Shown here one piece after another: positions 1-8,578 of a stretch of 64,000 nucleotides of DNA. The position numbers were made by a program, and so were the translations under genes. The DNA lies in NCBI GenBank assembly GCA_046350295.1, contig JAXMAR010000033.1, forward strand, positions 1-64,000. Reading direction: 5' to 3'. The stretch is from JAXMAR01 sp046350295 (lineage in GTDB: Bacteria; Planctomycetota; Planctomycetia; Gemmatales; Gemmataceae). Within the stretch, counting starts at the first letter, position 1. The number at the start of each line of letters is the position of its first letter. Under the pieces are notes generated by a model that saw only the letters and a program-made list of their open reading frames with translations, was not told where the DNA came from and ran no database searches.

Positions 1-1
1 C

Positions 2-178
2 TCCCAGGACATTGAGCGTTTGATGCAGGCGATCTCGGAGGAATATCCGGATCTTCTCATCTACGTTCGCGGTATGGGCGAGGAGTTCGAGGACGTCTGG
101 TTGCGCCAGTTCCAGGGCGGCATGACGGTGTTCCGACTGGGACCCTTCGAAAAAGGCGACGAAAAGAGCGACGAGTGA
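2..178 (+). CDS. C-terminal end of an unidentified protein (cut by window edge)
   Basis: The frame is open from the left edge and gives 58 residues before the TGA at 176-178. The visible part is acidic and ends in a charged tail (FEKGDEKSDE). It shows no motif I recognise. The stop codon overlaps the ATG of fmt (TGATG), which suggests translational coupling and a shared transcript. It does not look like peptide deformylase, a frequent neighbour of fmt. Product unknown; only the reading frame and the coupling are supported. Confidence 0.55.
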   Translation, partial: SQDIERLMQAISEEYPDLLIYVRGMGEEFEDVWLRQFQGGMTVFRLGPFEKGDEKSDE

Positions 179-1149
179 TGCGTCTGGTCATGATGGGCAC
201 GGGCCTGTTCGCCGAGCCCACGTTCGAAGCGCTGCTGGCAAGCCGGCATCAGGTGGTCGGCCTGGTGACGCAGCCGGATCGCGCCGTGGGGGAGAAACGC
301 GGCTCGACCCGGCAGACGGGACGGGGGATGAAGGAGATCGCGCTGGAGCGCGGCGTCCCCGTCTATCAGCCGGACAGCGTCAACACGCCGGAAGGGGTCG
401 CGACGCTCAGGGAGTGGGGGCCGGACCTGCTCGTCGTCGCGGCGTACGGGCAAATCCTGTCGAAAGACGTTCTCGAAGCGGCGCCGGGGGGCGGCATCAA
501 CGTACACGCTTCGCTGTTGCCCAGATATCGCGGGGCGGCGCCGATCCACTGGGCGATCTATCACGGCGAGACCGAGACCGGCGTCACGATCATCCGCATG
601 TCGACGGCCCTCGACGCCGGGGACATGCTGGCGCAGGATAAGATCGCCATCGGCCCGGAGGAGACGTCGGGCGAGGTGGAGGCGCGGCTCGGGCCGCTGG
701 GAGCGAAGACGGCGCTCGGGGTGATCGAGCAGATCGAGGCGGGGACGACGCGGGGGATCAAGCAGGACAAGTCGCTGGTGACCAAGGCGCCGAAGCTGAC
801 CAAGGAGCACGGGCTGATCGACTGGTCGCGCTCGGCGGCGCAAGTCGTCTGTCAGGTGCGGGCGATGCAGCCCTGGCCGACCGCGTACTCCTATTTGCAC
901 GAACCGGGCGCGGCGCCGCTGCGGGTGATTGTCTGGCGGGCGCGGGTTTCTGACAGGGCGGCGGCGGGCGCGCGAGCTGGGGCGGTGATCGAGGGCGCGG
1001 GGCAACCGGGACTCTTCGTCGCGGCGGGGCAGGGGAGCGTGGAGGTTCTCGAGCTTCAGCCCTCGGGGAAGAAGCGGATGGCGGCGGCGGATTTTCTGCG
1101 CGGGCGTCCGATCACCTCAGGCATGCGCTTCGGGCCGGAACAACCATGA
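178..1149 (+). CDS. fmt: Methionyl-tRNA formyltransferase
   Basis: This 323-aa enzyme transfers a formyl group from 10-formyl-THF to the amino group of Met-tRNAfMet in the cytoplasm, enabling initiation. The N-terminal formyltransferase domain carries the family signature INVHASLLPRYRGAAP around residues 107-122, with catalytic Asn108 and His110 and the Asp of LDAGD (Asp146). A shorter C-terminal tRNA-binding domain follows from about residue 210. ATG at 178 was preferred over GTG at 175 because it overlaps the preceding stop codon and lines up with the usual N-terminus (MRLVMMGTG). The last codon overlaps the next start (ATGA at 1146-1149), so fmt and the rsmB frame are coupled, an arrangement common in bacteria. 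Length is close to the family norm. Confidence 0.96.
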   Translation: MRLVMMGTGLFAEPTFEALLASRHQVVGLVTQPDRAVGEKRGSTRQTGRGMKEIALERGVPVYQPDSVNTPEGVATLREWGPDLLVVAAYGQILSKDVLEAAPGGGINVHASLLPRYRGAAPIHWAIYHGETETGVTIIRMSTALDAGDMLAQDKIAIGPEETSGEVEARLGPLGAKTALGVIEQIEAGTTRGIKQDKSLVTKAPKLTKEHGLIDWSRSAAQVVCQVRAMQPWPTAYSYLHEPGAAPLRVIVWRARVSDRAAAGARAGAVIEGAGQPGLFVAAGQGSVEVLELQPSGKKRMAAADFLRGRPITSGMRFGPEQP

Positions 1150-2501
1150 CACCTTCCGCGCCGACCAACGCGCGCGGCCTGGCCCTCGCCGCGCTTCTGG
1201 AATGCCACAAAAAAGAAGCGTTCGTGCAGGAAGTCCTCGACCGGCATTTCCAGCAGAGCAAGTTGAGCGCGGCCGACCGGCGGCTGGCGATGCAGATGGC
1301 GTACGGCGTGCTGCGGCGGCGCGGCACGCTCGACGCGCTGTTGATTCCGCTGGTGACGAGGGAGCGTCACAAGACGCAGCCCTGGCTGTGGGAAGCGCTG
1401 CGGCTGGGCGCCTTTCAGCTCGCCCTCATGTCCAACATCCCCGTTCATGCCGCGATATACGAGACCGTCGAGCTGGCGGCCGTCTTCGGGCAGCCCAAGG
1501 CGAAAGGGTTTCTCAACGGTGTCTTGCGCATGTCGCGTTTATTAACCGCGGAAGCGGTCCCCCGGACCGGCCGAGGATCTTTCCGGTGGGGGAAGGTATC
1601 GCCGCCTCGCCAAGCCGGTGTTCCTTCGCCCCAGGAGCGGCCGGCGGATTGTGGGAGCGGCGTTTTCGTTGCCGAGTGGCTGGCGGAGACGCTGGCCTGG
1701 CGCGGCAGGGCTGGGAGGAGTGCGTGCGGCTCGGCCTGGTTCGCGGGCCCGGCGCCCGCTCTATCTACGCGTCAACCGGCTGCCGCGCGATCGAGGAGGC
1801 GTTGCTGGGGCGGCTGGTCGAGGCGGAGATACACGCCGAGCCGGGGGAACATCCGCAGGCGATTCGCATTGCGACCACGGCTCCGTGCGCGACACCCGGG
1901 ATTCGAGGAGGAGCTGGTTCGTCATTCAGGACGTTCGGCGATGCAATTAGCCCACGGCGGCAGCCCAGCGCCGGGGTGAACCGTGCTCGATCTCTGCGCC
2001 GGCCCGGGAAGCAAGACGACGCACCTGGCGGAACTGATGGAGAACCGGGGCAAGATCGTCGCCTGCGACATCGACGAGAAGCGATTGCGGCCGCTGTCGG
2101 AGACCTGCGTCCGGCTCGGGATCGACATCGTCGGCGGGGTGATCTTGAAGGAGGGGACGGAGCCGCCGCCTGGCCCGTTCGACGCGGCGCTGGTCGACGT
2201 GCCGTGCAGCAACACGGGGGTGCTGGGGCGTCGACCGGAGTTGCGCTGGCGCCTGAAGCCGGGCGATCTCGGGCGCCTGGTGGAGTTGCAGACGAGGCTG
2301 TTGACGCAGGCGGTGGAGCGGGTGAAGCCGGGCGGGGTGGTGGTGTACTCGACGTGCAGCGTGGAGCCGGAAGAGAGCCGGGGGGTGGTGGACGCGGTGC
2401 GGGCAAAGGTTCCGGACCTCACGGTCGAGGCGGAGAAGGAGAACTTGCCAGGCCGTCCGGCGGACGGCGGCTACTGGGCGAAGCTGCGAAAGCCGCGCTG
2501 A
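1146..2501 (+). pseudogene. rsmB: 16S rRNA m5C967 methyltransferase RsmB, frame disrupted
   Basis: An intact gene would encode a SAM-dependent methyltransferase that modifies C967 of 16S rRNA. The NusB-like N-terminal domain is read from 1146 to about 1545. The catalytic domain is read from about 1983 to 2501 with DLCAGPGSKTTHLAEL, DVPCSNTGVLGRRPELRW (PC cysteine) and YSTCSVEPEE (TC cysteine). Between roughly 1550 and 1985 the expected protein is present only as short pieces in alternating frames: GRYRRLAKPVF (frame of 1618), VAEWLAETLA (frame of 1146), GWEECVRLGL, RRPLYLRVNRLP, then EEALLGRLVEAEIHAEP and WFVIQD. Several single-base indels are needed to join them. This is either a decayed gene or a badly resolved stretch of assembly; both ends remain well conserved. 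Position right after fmt supports the identification. Confidence 0.85.
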
Positions 2502-2523
2502 CAAGCGCACGAGAGGAGATGTC

Positions 2524-4047
2524 ATGAGCGCCATGCGTTTCTCGTTCCTGTTCGCACTGTGCCTGCTCACGGCTCAGGCCGCCCCCGCTCAGGATTCGTG
2601 GGTCGGCGAGACCGTGCTGCTCAAGCGCGACGGCGTGAAGATCAGCCGCGTGGCCAAGGACGGCGCCACGGTGATGACGGACCTCACCGAAACCTATTAC
2701 CGCGTGCTCGGCGACAAGGACGACCGGCTCCAGGTCAAGACCTATGCCGCCGAGGTGGGGTGGTTCGACAAGAGCGACGCCGTATTGCTCAAGGACGCCG
2801 TCAACTTTTTCAGCGAGCGCATCAACAGGAACCCGAAAGATCTGGGGGCCTGGAACCGCCGGGCCACCGCCTGGACTCTGAAGGGGGAGACCGACAAGGC
2901 GATCGAGGACTTCACCGAGTCGCTACGGCTCAAACCCGACCAGGCGACCATCTACAACAATCGCGGCGTGGCCTGGGAGAAAAAGAAGGAGCACGACAAG
3001 GCGATCGAGGACTACAGCGAGACCTTGCGCCGCAACCCCAAGAGCGTCATCGCCTGGGCCAATCGCGGCGCCGCATGGCTGACGAAGAAGGAGCACGACA
3101 AGGCGATCGGCGACCTGGACGAGGCAATCCGGTTGCAGCCCAAATACGCCCGCGCTCATAACCTGCGCGGCGTCGCCTGGGCGGAGAAAAAAGACTACGA
3201 GAAGGCCGTCGCCGACTACGACCGGGCCATCGAGCTCGACCCGAAGGAAGCCGTCTACCTGCGCAACCGTGGGGCGGCCTGGCGCGCCAAGAAGGAATAC
3301 GATCGGGCCATCGCCGATTACAGCGCGGCCATCGAGCTGGAGCCGAAGAGCGCGGCGGCGTGGCGCGGGCGAGGGCTGGCGCGGTACTTCAAGAAGGACT
3401 ACGAGGCGGCGAGCGCCGATTTCACGGAGGAGGCGCGGCTGACGCCGAAGTCCTACCTGCCTTACTACGACCGCGGCCAGTGCCGGCTCAAGCTCGGCGA
3501 CGTCGACCGTGCCATCGCCGACGAAACCGAATGCCTGCGCCTCAACGGCAAATACGCTCCGGCCCACAACCTGCGCGCGTCCGCCTGGCTGAAGAAGAAA
3601 GACTATGACAAGGCCGTCGCCGACTATGCGGCGGCGATCCGCCTCAGTCCGAAGGTTTCCGGCTACTACGCCGCGCGCGGCCTCGCCCTGTTCCTGGCGA
3701 AAGAATACGACCGGGCCCTCGAGGACCTTGACCAGGCAGAGAAGATGGATCCCAAGCTGATCCTGCCGCTTGTCAACCGGGTCCGGATGCTCGCCACCTG
3801 CCCCGACGCCAAGTATCGCGACGGCGCGAAGGCGCTCGAGCTGATCACGAAAGCGCAGAAACTGCTCAAGGAGCCGGACGCGGAGTTCTTCCAGACCTTG
3901 GCCGCGGTCCATGCGGAGAACGGCGACTTTGCGGCGGCTGTGCGCTGGCAGGAACGCGCTCTCGAAGATCCGCGCTACCGCGACGACCCGGATGCGCGGC
4001 GCCGGCTCGAGCTGTATCGAGCGAAAAAAGCCTATCGCGAGCTGTGA
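2524..4047 (+). CDS. Secreted tetratricopeptide-repeat protein
   Basis: A 507-aa protein with an N-terminal signal peptide (hydrophobic run FSFLFALCLLTAQAAPAQ). A short beta-rich segment (about residues 25-85) follows, and then some ten TPR units of about 34 residues with the usual pattern of Ala/Gly/Tyr positions (for example AWANRGAAWLTKKEHDKAI and YNNRGVAWEKKKEHDKAIED). TPR arrays form superhelices for protein-protein contact; no catalytic motif is seen. The segment before the TPRs resembles SH3-like modules seen in planctomycete secreted proteins, but this is only an impression. An AG-rich ribosome site (GAGAGGAG) lies just upstream. ATG at 2533 is an alternative start. It follows rsmB by 22 bp but need not be functionally related. 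Confidence 0.85.
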   Translation: MSAMRFSFLFALCLLTAQAAPAQDSWVGETVLLKRDGVKISRVAKDGATVMTDLTETYYRVLGDKDDRLQVKTYAAEVGWFDKSDAVLLKDAVNFFSERINRNPKDLGAWNRRATAWTLKGETDKAIEDFTESLRLKPDQATIYNNRGVAWEKKKEHDKAIEDYSETLRRNPKSVIAWANRGAAWLTKKEHDKAIGDLDEAIRLQPKYARAHNLRGVAWAEKKDYEKAVADYDRAIELDPKEAVYLRNRGAAWRAKKEYDRAIADYSAAIELEPKSAAAWRGRGLARYFKKDYEAASADFTEEARLTPKSYLPYYDRGQCRLKLGDVDRAIADETECLRLNGKYAPAHNLRASAWLKKKDYDKAVADYAAAIRLSPKVSGYYAARGLALFLAKEYDRALEDLDQAEKMDPKLILPLVNRVRMLATCPDAKYRDGAKALELITKAQKLLKEPDAEFFQTLAAVHAENGDFAAAVRWQERALEDPRYRDDPDARRRLELYRAKKAYREL

Positions 4048-4090
4048 GACGGCGCTCACGCCCCGCGCCGCGCCTGGGAAATGCCGCCGT

Positions 4091-4468
4091 TCAATCCCCC
4101 GTCAGGGCCTCGATCGCTTCCTTGCGGTCGTCATAGATCGCCCACAGCGTCTCGAGGTCGAGCAGGTGCAACAGCTCCTTGGCCGGCTGCGACGGGCCGG
4201 CGAGCACGATCTCCGTGCCGTTTTTCTTCGCCAACGCATGGCAGCGCAACAGGAACGAGACGAACACCGAGCCGAAGTAATTGACCTGGCTGAGGTCGAC
4301 GACGATGCCGGACGGCGGGTCCTCGCGCAGCGACTGCACCACCATCCGCGCCGCCTGTTCGATGAGCGTCTCGTGCATCTCCTCGACCTTGGCCGACGGC
4401 GTCACGATCGCCACCTCGCCGTGCCGTTCGATGCGGAATGTCTGGTCCTGAGCCGCGTCCGAAGACAT
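4091..4468 (-). CDS. STAS-domain protein (anti-sigma factor antagonist type)
   Basis: A 125-aa single-domain protein of the STAS fold. It shows a beta-strand core (EVAIVTPSAKVEEMHETLI), the central strand and helix GIVVDLSQVNYFGSVFVSFLL, and a C-terminal helix pair. STAS proteins usually act by binding an anti-sigma factor or kinase, with a Ser/Thr after the DLS..N..GS strand as phosphosite; Ser in YFGS is a candidate but the usual DSSG signature is modified. The ATG at 4468 (MSSDAAQ) was chosen because GGAG lies at a good distance upstream; a longer open frame to 4618 has no site. No anti-sigma kinase is adjacent. The gene is convergent with the TPR gene and 161 bp downstream of the next minus-strand gene. 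Confidence 0.85.
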   Translation of the reverse strand: MSSDAAQDQTFRIERHGEVAIVTPSAKVEEMHETLIEQAARMVVQSLREDPPSGIVVDLSQVNYFGSVFVSFLLRCHALAKKNGTEIVLAGPSQPAKELLHLLDLETLWAIYDDRKEAIEALTGD

Positions 4469-4629
4469 GATCGCTCCTTCGCTGGATTTGTTCTTCTTGT
4501 CCGCACAGCCTACCACGCCGCCTGCGGAAAGGAAAGGGGCGCGGCGTGCCGCCGGCGCATTTTCGCCATGCCGCTCGCCGGTCTGGCGCCAAGCGCACGG
4601 CGCCGCCTCGGTCTTCACTCATGCGGTCT

Positions 4630-5682
4630 TCACTTCTTGGCCGCTTTCTCGGCCGGCAGCCAGCGGGCGTCGCCGTAGAGCTTCAGTCCCATGATCGTGA
4701 ACGGGTCCTGCGCCGCCGCCATGCCCGCCGCCACCGCCGCCTTTTCGGCCGTCGTGTCCGGCGGCCCCGGCGTGAAGAAACGCGAGCCGACCACGATGAC
4801 GATCATGCCGATCAAGAGAATCAAGGCGAGCCGCAGCGTCTCCCGGCTATCACGTCGGTGCAGGAGCGAATCGAGCGAGGCCTGGTCCCCTGATTCGGCC
4901 GCCGTCTGTAGCGCCAGCTCGTAGCTGCTCCCCGGATACTCGCACGCCATCTCCTCGGTGGCGTAGCCCTCCTTGTCCTCGAGGAGGTTGAGGCGCGGCA
5001 AGATGAGCACATCGAAACCGAGGTCGCCCGAGAAAGCGAACGTGGCGGGATAGAGCCGGCCGCGCGACCGGCTCGGCAGCAGCGTCCACAGGCCGCGCAC
5101 GAAGTCCGGGTCCGGCGCACGCCGCTCCAGCAGCAGCCGGCCGCCGTCCACCAGGATCTGCACGCCACCCAGGAGGGCCGGGCTCTCCGAGTTCTCCACG
5201 GTCCGCTCGAAGTCGGCCGCCTCCGGATCCTCCCCCTCTTTGAGCGCGTGCGCCTTCACCCGCTTGAGCACCGCCTGCACCTGCGGGACCGTCCGCGCCG
5301 GCAGCGGCAGGTCGTGCCAGGTGATCGTCGCCAAATCCCCCGGCTTGTCCCAGGGCGCCGGCAGACGCTCGCTCAAAAGGAAGGGATCGCTCAGCTCCCT
5401 TTCATAGCGCTTGCGCTCGATGACCAGGAAGCGAAAGCCGAGCACCCGCTCCTGCTTCTCCAGCCGGTCCGCCACTTGCACCACCGCGATCGTCCGCTTG
5501 TCGAGCGGCTGCACGAACAGCGCCTCCGGACAGGAGACGCCCGCCGGCCTGGCGCCGAATCCCTGCATGACGCGATCCGCCTCGGCCAGCCAACCGTCGC
5601 GAAACCCCGGCGAGCGCGCCACCAGCCGGCCGTGCCTCTCATCGTCGCGCTGAAACAGCGCCTGCTCGATCGGAATCGACAT
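4630..5682 (-). CDS. Unrecognised protein with C-terminal membrane anchor; N-terminus resembles GTPase-associated protein module
   Basis: A 350-aa protein. Residues about 1-80 (IEQALFQRDDERHGRLVARSP, then CPEALFVQPLDKR) recall the N-terminal module of GTPase-associated proteins described in bacterial conflict and signalling systems (IDQALFGY..GHRLLA..P type). This is a resemblance judged by eye, not a search result. The middle (about 120-270) is mixed alpha/beta without a motif I know. One transmembrane helix, LRLALILLIGMIVIVVGSRFF, lies at about residues 285-305, followed by a short tail, so the bulk is probably cytoplasmic and membrane-tethered. The start at 5682 is preceded by a GAAAGGA-like site. 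No GTPase gene is adjacent; the nearest neighbour is the STAS gene downstream on the same strand. Confidence 0.65.
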   Translation of the reverse strand: MSIPIEQALFQRDDERHGRLVARSPGFRDGWLAEADRVMQGFGARPAGVSCPEALFVQPLDKRTIAVVQVADRLEKQERVLGFRFLVIERKRYERELSDPFLLSERLPAPWDKPGDLATITWHDLPLPARTVPQVQAVLKRVKAHALKEGEDPEAADFERTVENSESPALLGGVQILVDGGRLLLERRAPDPDFVRGLWTLLPSRSRGRLYPATFAFSGDLGFDVLILPRLNLLEDKEGYATEEMACEYPGSSYELALQTAAESGDQASLDSLLHRRDSRETLRLALILLIGMIVIVVGSRFFTPGPPDTTAEKAAVAAGMAAAQDPFTIMGLKLYGDARWLPAEKAAKK

Positions 5683-5886
5683 CGCCTTCCTTTCACGTGG
5701 CTTGGCAACGAAGCGGGGTCAGATCTCTTTCCGTTGTGAGGACATTTCACGTCCCAAAAAAAACATTCTACCGAGCCGAGAGAAGAAGCGACCGCCGCGC
5801 GTCAAATCTCGTCGCCCCGTTGCCCCGCGCCACAGAATCCCTGATGATAGACAACGCCTTTTCATTCCTTGTCGCGAGGAACCCTC

Positions 5887-6771
5887 ATGAAAACCCGGGG
5901 TCATCTTCTCGTTCTCGTCGGCCTGGTCGCGCTGCCGATCCAGCTCTTCTGCCAGGAGAAGACGCCTGGCAAGCGGCCCGTGACCGTCCTCAAGGACCTC
6001 GCCTTCGGCAAGGGGGGAGATCGGGAGCTTCAGCTCGACCTCGCCATGCCCAAGGACGCGACCGAAAAAACGCCCGCCATCCTTTGCCTCCATGGCGGCG
6101 GCTGGCGCGCCGGCAACCGCAAAGACCTGAGCAAGCTCATCGAGGTCTACGCCGAGAAAGGCTTCGTCGCCGCCACCGCTTCCTACCGTCTCTCCTCCGT
6201 CAGCCCCTTCCCCGCCCAGATCGAGGATTGCAAGGCCGCCGTCCGCTGGCTGCGGGCCAACGCGGACAAGTATCATATCGATCCCAACCGGATCGGGACC
6301 GTCGGCTTCTCGGCCGGGGCCCACCTCGCCTGCCTTCTCGGCACGGCCGGCGCCGACGCCGAGCTCGAAGGCAAAGGGGGCAGCCCGGGCCAGTCGAGCA
6401 AGGTGCAGGCGGTCGTCAGCTTTTTCGGGCCCACCGATTTCTCCGTGAAACGCTGGGACAAATCCGTCGAGGACTACTTCCTCAAGCCTTTCTTCGGCGG
6501 CAGCTATGAGGACAAGAAGGACCTTTATTGCCGCGCCTCGCCGGCGCGCTACGTTTCCAAGGACTGCCCGCCTTTCCTCTTCTTTCACGGCGACAAGGAT
6601 CGTCTCGTCAACATCGAGGAATCGCGCCACCTGTGCAAGAAGCTCGACGAGGCCGGCGTCTCGGCCCGCCTGGTCACGATGGAGAACGAGGGGCACGGCT
6701 GGTCGGGCGAAAAACTGACGCGCTCCCTCGACCAGAGTGCCGCCTTCTTCGCGGAGAAGCTGAAAAAATGA
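5887..6771 (+). CDS. Secreted alpha/beta hydrolase (BD-FAE / acetyl esterase-like)
   Basis: A 294-aa protein with an N-terminal signal peptide (HLLVLVGLVALPIQLFCQ) and a hydrolase fold. The oxyanion motif is LHGGGW. The nucleophile elbow is GFSAGAHLA (Ser within GxSxG). The acid is probably the Asp in HGDKDRLVNI and the histidine the one in NEGHGWS. These features match the lipase/esterase group that acts on ester-linked acyl groups of carbohydrates and similar substrates; the natural substrate is unknown. ATG 5887 was chosen over an in-frame upstream ATG at 5869 because GAGGAA lies at good spacing and the signal peptide begins directly. The final codons overlap the next small frame (ATGA at 6768-6771). 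Confidence 0.88.
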   Translation: MKTRGHLLVLVGLVALPIQLFCQEKTPGKRPVTVLKDLAFGKGGDRELQLDLAMPKDATEKTPAILCLHGGGWRAGNRKDLSKLIEVYAEKGFVAATASYRLSSVSPFPAQIEDCKAAVRWLRANADKYHIDPNRIGTVGFSAGAHLACLLGTAGADAELEGKGGSPGQSSKVQAVVSFFGPTDFSVKRWDKSVEDYFLKPFFGGSYEDKKDLYCRASPARYVSKDCPPFLFFHGDKDRLVNIEESRHLCKKLDEAGVSARLVTMENEGHGWSGEKLTRSLDQSAAFFAEKLKK

Positions 6772-6998
6772 GCCACCCCGGTTTAGCCCCGGTTCACGGA
6801 ACCGGGGCGGACGACGCTCCAGGGCGGCGCCCGTTCGCAGCGAACGCGATTCCCGCCCTCCGGCGCTGGTGGCGGGTCCTGTTGCTCGCCCTCGGCATGT
6901 CGATCCTCCTGCACGGCTGCCATGGCGAGGACGAAGACCACGAACTCTTCCAGGGCGCGACACCCGCGCTTACCATCCACTGGACGCCGGGGGAGTAA
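6768..6998 (+). CDS. Possible small lipoprotein
   Basis: A 76-aa frame whose ATG overlaps the stop of the esterase gene. It contains one hydrophobic run ending in a lipobox-like LLHGC (RVLLLALGMSILLHGC) and an acidic remainder. The hydrophobic segment sits 30 residues from the start, later than in typical lipoproteins, so the true start may be an internal codon or the frame may be chance. A palindromic repeat (6786-6808) lies inside the frame, which argues against strong selection on the first part. It is followed one base later by the ankyrin gene. Real coding status is uncertain. Confidence 0.35.
   Translation: MSHPGLAPVHGTGADDAPGRRPFAANAIPALRRWWRVLLLALGMSILLHGCHGEDEDHELFQGATPALTIHWTPGE
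6786..6808. repeat. GCCCCGGTT hairpin, copy 1
   Basis: Perfect 9-bp arms (6786-6794 and 6800-6808) with a 5-base loop, preceded by TTTA. The same arms, loop length and TTTA flank occur again at 48323-48345 in a different spacer, so this is a dispersed palindromic element. No T-tract follows, so it is not an obvious terminator. Confidence 0.7.
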
Positions 6999-6999
6999 C

Positions 7000-7539
7000 A
7001 TGAGCGATCTGAATGACATGGCCCGCGATCCCAGGCATCGCCGGACCTTCGAAAAGCTGCTCTTCCTGGCCGCCAAGCGGGGGGACGCGGACCTCGTCGC
7101 CGAGCGCCTCTCCTGGGGCGTCGATCCCAACTGCCGCTCGGCGCGGAGCCGGACGCCGCTGATCGTCAACGTGCGCTGCTACTGCCCGAGCGTCGCGACG
7201 GTCCAGGCCCTCCTAGCGAAAGGCGCCGACCCGAGCTTGATGGACGAGGCGGGCCTCACGGCCCTCGATTACGCCCGCCGCAAGCTCGCCCGCATCCAGG
7301 CCAGGCCGCGCCGCCCCCAGCCCAAGTCCCCTTCGCTCGACGAGAACAACCAGCTCCGCCTCAGCCCCGACGAACAGAAGGAGCTGGCCCGCATGCGCGC
7401 GAAACTCGGCCCCGACGAGGGGCGCGACTTCTTCCGCATGTACTGGAAAGAACGACTGCGGGCGGCACGCCGGAAGTTCAACGACCCGGATGAAGTGGAG
7501 CGCATCGTCGAAATCCTCGAAGCCGCGCAGAAGGCATGA
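7000..7539 (+). CDS. Ankyrin-repeat protein
   Basis: A 179-aa cytoplasmic protein. Residues about 20-85 contain two ankyrin-type units (LLFLAAKRGDADLVAERLSW, RTPLIVNVRCYC, then LAKGADPSLMDEAGLTALDYA), a scaffold for protein-protein binding. The remaining C-terminal half is basic and helical, with no recognised domain. ATG 7000 is preceded by GGGGGAG at 5-9 bases and was preferred to an upstream in-frame ATG at 6922. There is no signal peptide. It is followed closely by the convergent pseudouridine synthase gene. The partner is unknown. Confidence 0.78.
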   Translation: MSDLNDMARDPRHRRTFEKLLFLAAKRGDADLVAERLSWGVDPNCRSARSRTPLIVNVRCYCPSVATVQALLAKGADPSLMDEAGLTALDYARRKLARIQARPRRPQPKSPSLDENNQLRLSPDEQKELARMRAKLGPDEGRDFFRMYWKERLRAARRKFNDPDEVERIVEILEAAQKA

Positions 7540-7547
7540 CTCCCGGC

Positions 7548-8567
7548 TCAGCCCCCGCGCACCTTCCGCACGATCCGGTGCAGGTCATCCGGCGGCCGCG
7601 ACTCCCAGCGCAAACGCTCCCCCGTCACCGGATGATCGATGGCCAGGACCGCCGCGTGCAAGAGCGGCCGTTCCGCCCCGCTCGCGTCGGGTAGTGGCGG
7701 CCCGTGCAGGGGCCGATCGTAAAGCCGTTCGCCGCAGAGTGGAGTCCCAGCCTCCCCCAGATGGATGCGCACTTGATGGGTCCGCCCCGTCTGGAGCTCG
7801 CACTCGACCAGCGTGAAATCCGTCCCGAATCGCTCTCTCACGCGCACAAGGGTCACCGCCCGCTGCCCTTCTTCCGCCGGTCCGCTGCCGCGCCGGCCAT
7901 CCCCGCGGTCGCGCACCAGATGACTTTCGATCCGCCCTTCCTGTGCGGCGCCGCGCACCAGCGCAAGATAACGCCGCTCGATGCTGTGAGCCCGAAACTG
8001 CTTGCCCAGCGCGGTCTCCGCCTTCGGATTCAGGGCGAAAACGACCAGGCCGGTCGTCTCCCGGTCGAGGCGATGGACCGCCCGGACGCGCCTTTTTCGC
8101 GCCTGCCCCGGCAAGAGTGGCGGCAACAGGTCGAGCAGTGTCAGCGGCAGGAAACGCCGAGCCCGTTGCCCCATCTCCTCGATTTCGGCGGCATGACGCA
8201 CCGTTGTCAATCCGGCCGGCTTGTCGACCACCACGATATCGTCATCGACATGGACGATGCGGATGCCGGTTCGCTTACCGGACTTCGCCGCAGCCGGAGG
8301 TGACGCCGCTTGCTTCCGCTCTCCGGGCGCCGGCCGCCCGAGTTCGCCCTTGTGCCGCTGCTCGCCTTTCTTCGTCTCGACGCGGACTTCATCCCCGGTC
8401 TTCAGACGGCGCTGCAGATCGGGGCAGGGCCGGCCATTGACGAGCACGCGCAGGCTTGCCGGCGTTCGCTCGGCTTTCTTGCCGAGGAGGCGGCGCAGGA
8501 ACTGAAACAGGGTCCACTGGCTTTGATTGCGACGAACGACAAAGGAGCGCGGCGACATGCGGGGCAT
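7548..8567 (-). CDS. RluA-family 23S rRNA/tRNA pseudouridine synthase
   Basis: A 339-aa enzyme that isomerises specific uridines in RNA. An S4-like N-terminal RNA-binding part (about residues 15-75, LRVLVNGRPCPDLQRRLKTG) is followed by a linker rich in Lys/Arg/Ala and the catalytic domain. That domain contains VVDKPAGL, then HRLDRETTGLVVFA with the catalytic Asp, and GRTHQVRIHL. The family is certain; the exact site (RluD, RluC or other) cannot be told from sequence alone. The start is uncertain: ATG 8567 or ATG 8558 (MSPRSF), neither with a clear ribosome site. The gene begins 11 bp after the stop of the large gene upstream on the same strand and is probably co-transcribed with it. Confidence 0.92.
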   Translation of the reverse strand: MPRMSPRSFVVRRNQSQWTLFQFLRRLLGKKAERTPASLRVLVNGRPCPDLQRRLKTGDEVRVETKKGEQRHKGELGRPAPGERKQAASPPAAAKSGKRTGIRIVHVDDDIVVVDKPAGLTTVRHAAEIEEMGQRARRFLPLTLLDLLPPLLPGQARKRRVRAVHRLDRETTGLVVFALNPKAETALGKQFRAHSIERRYLALVRGAAQEGRIESHLVRDRGDGRRGSGPAEEGQRAVTLVRVRERFGTDFTLVECELQTGRTHQVRIHLGEAGTPLCGERLYDRPLHGPPLPDASGAERPLLHAAVLAIDHPVTGERLRWESRPPDDLHRIVRKVRGG

Positions 8568-8578
8568 TATAGACAGAC

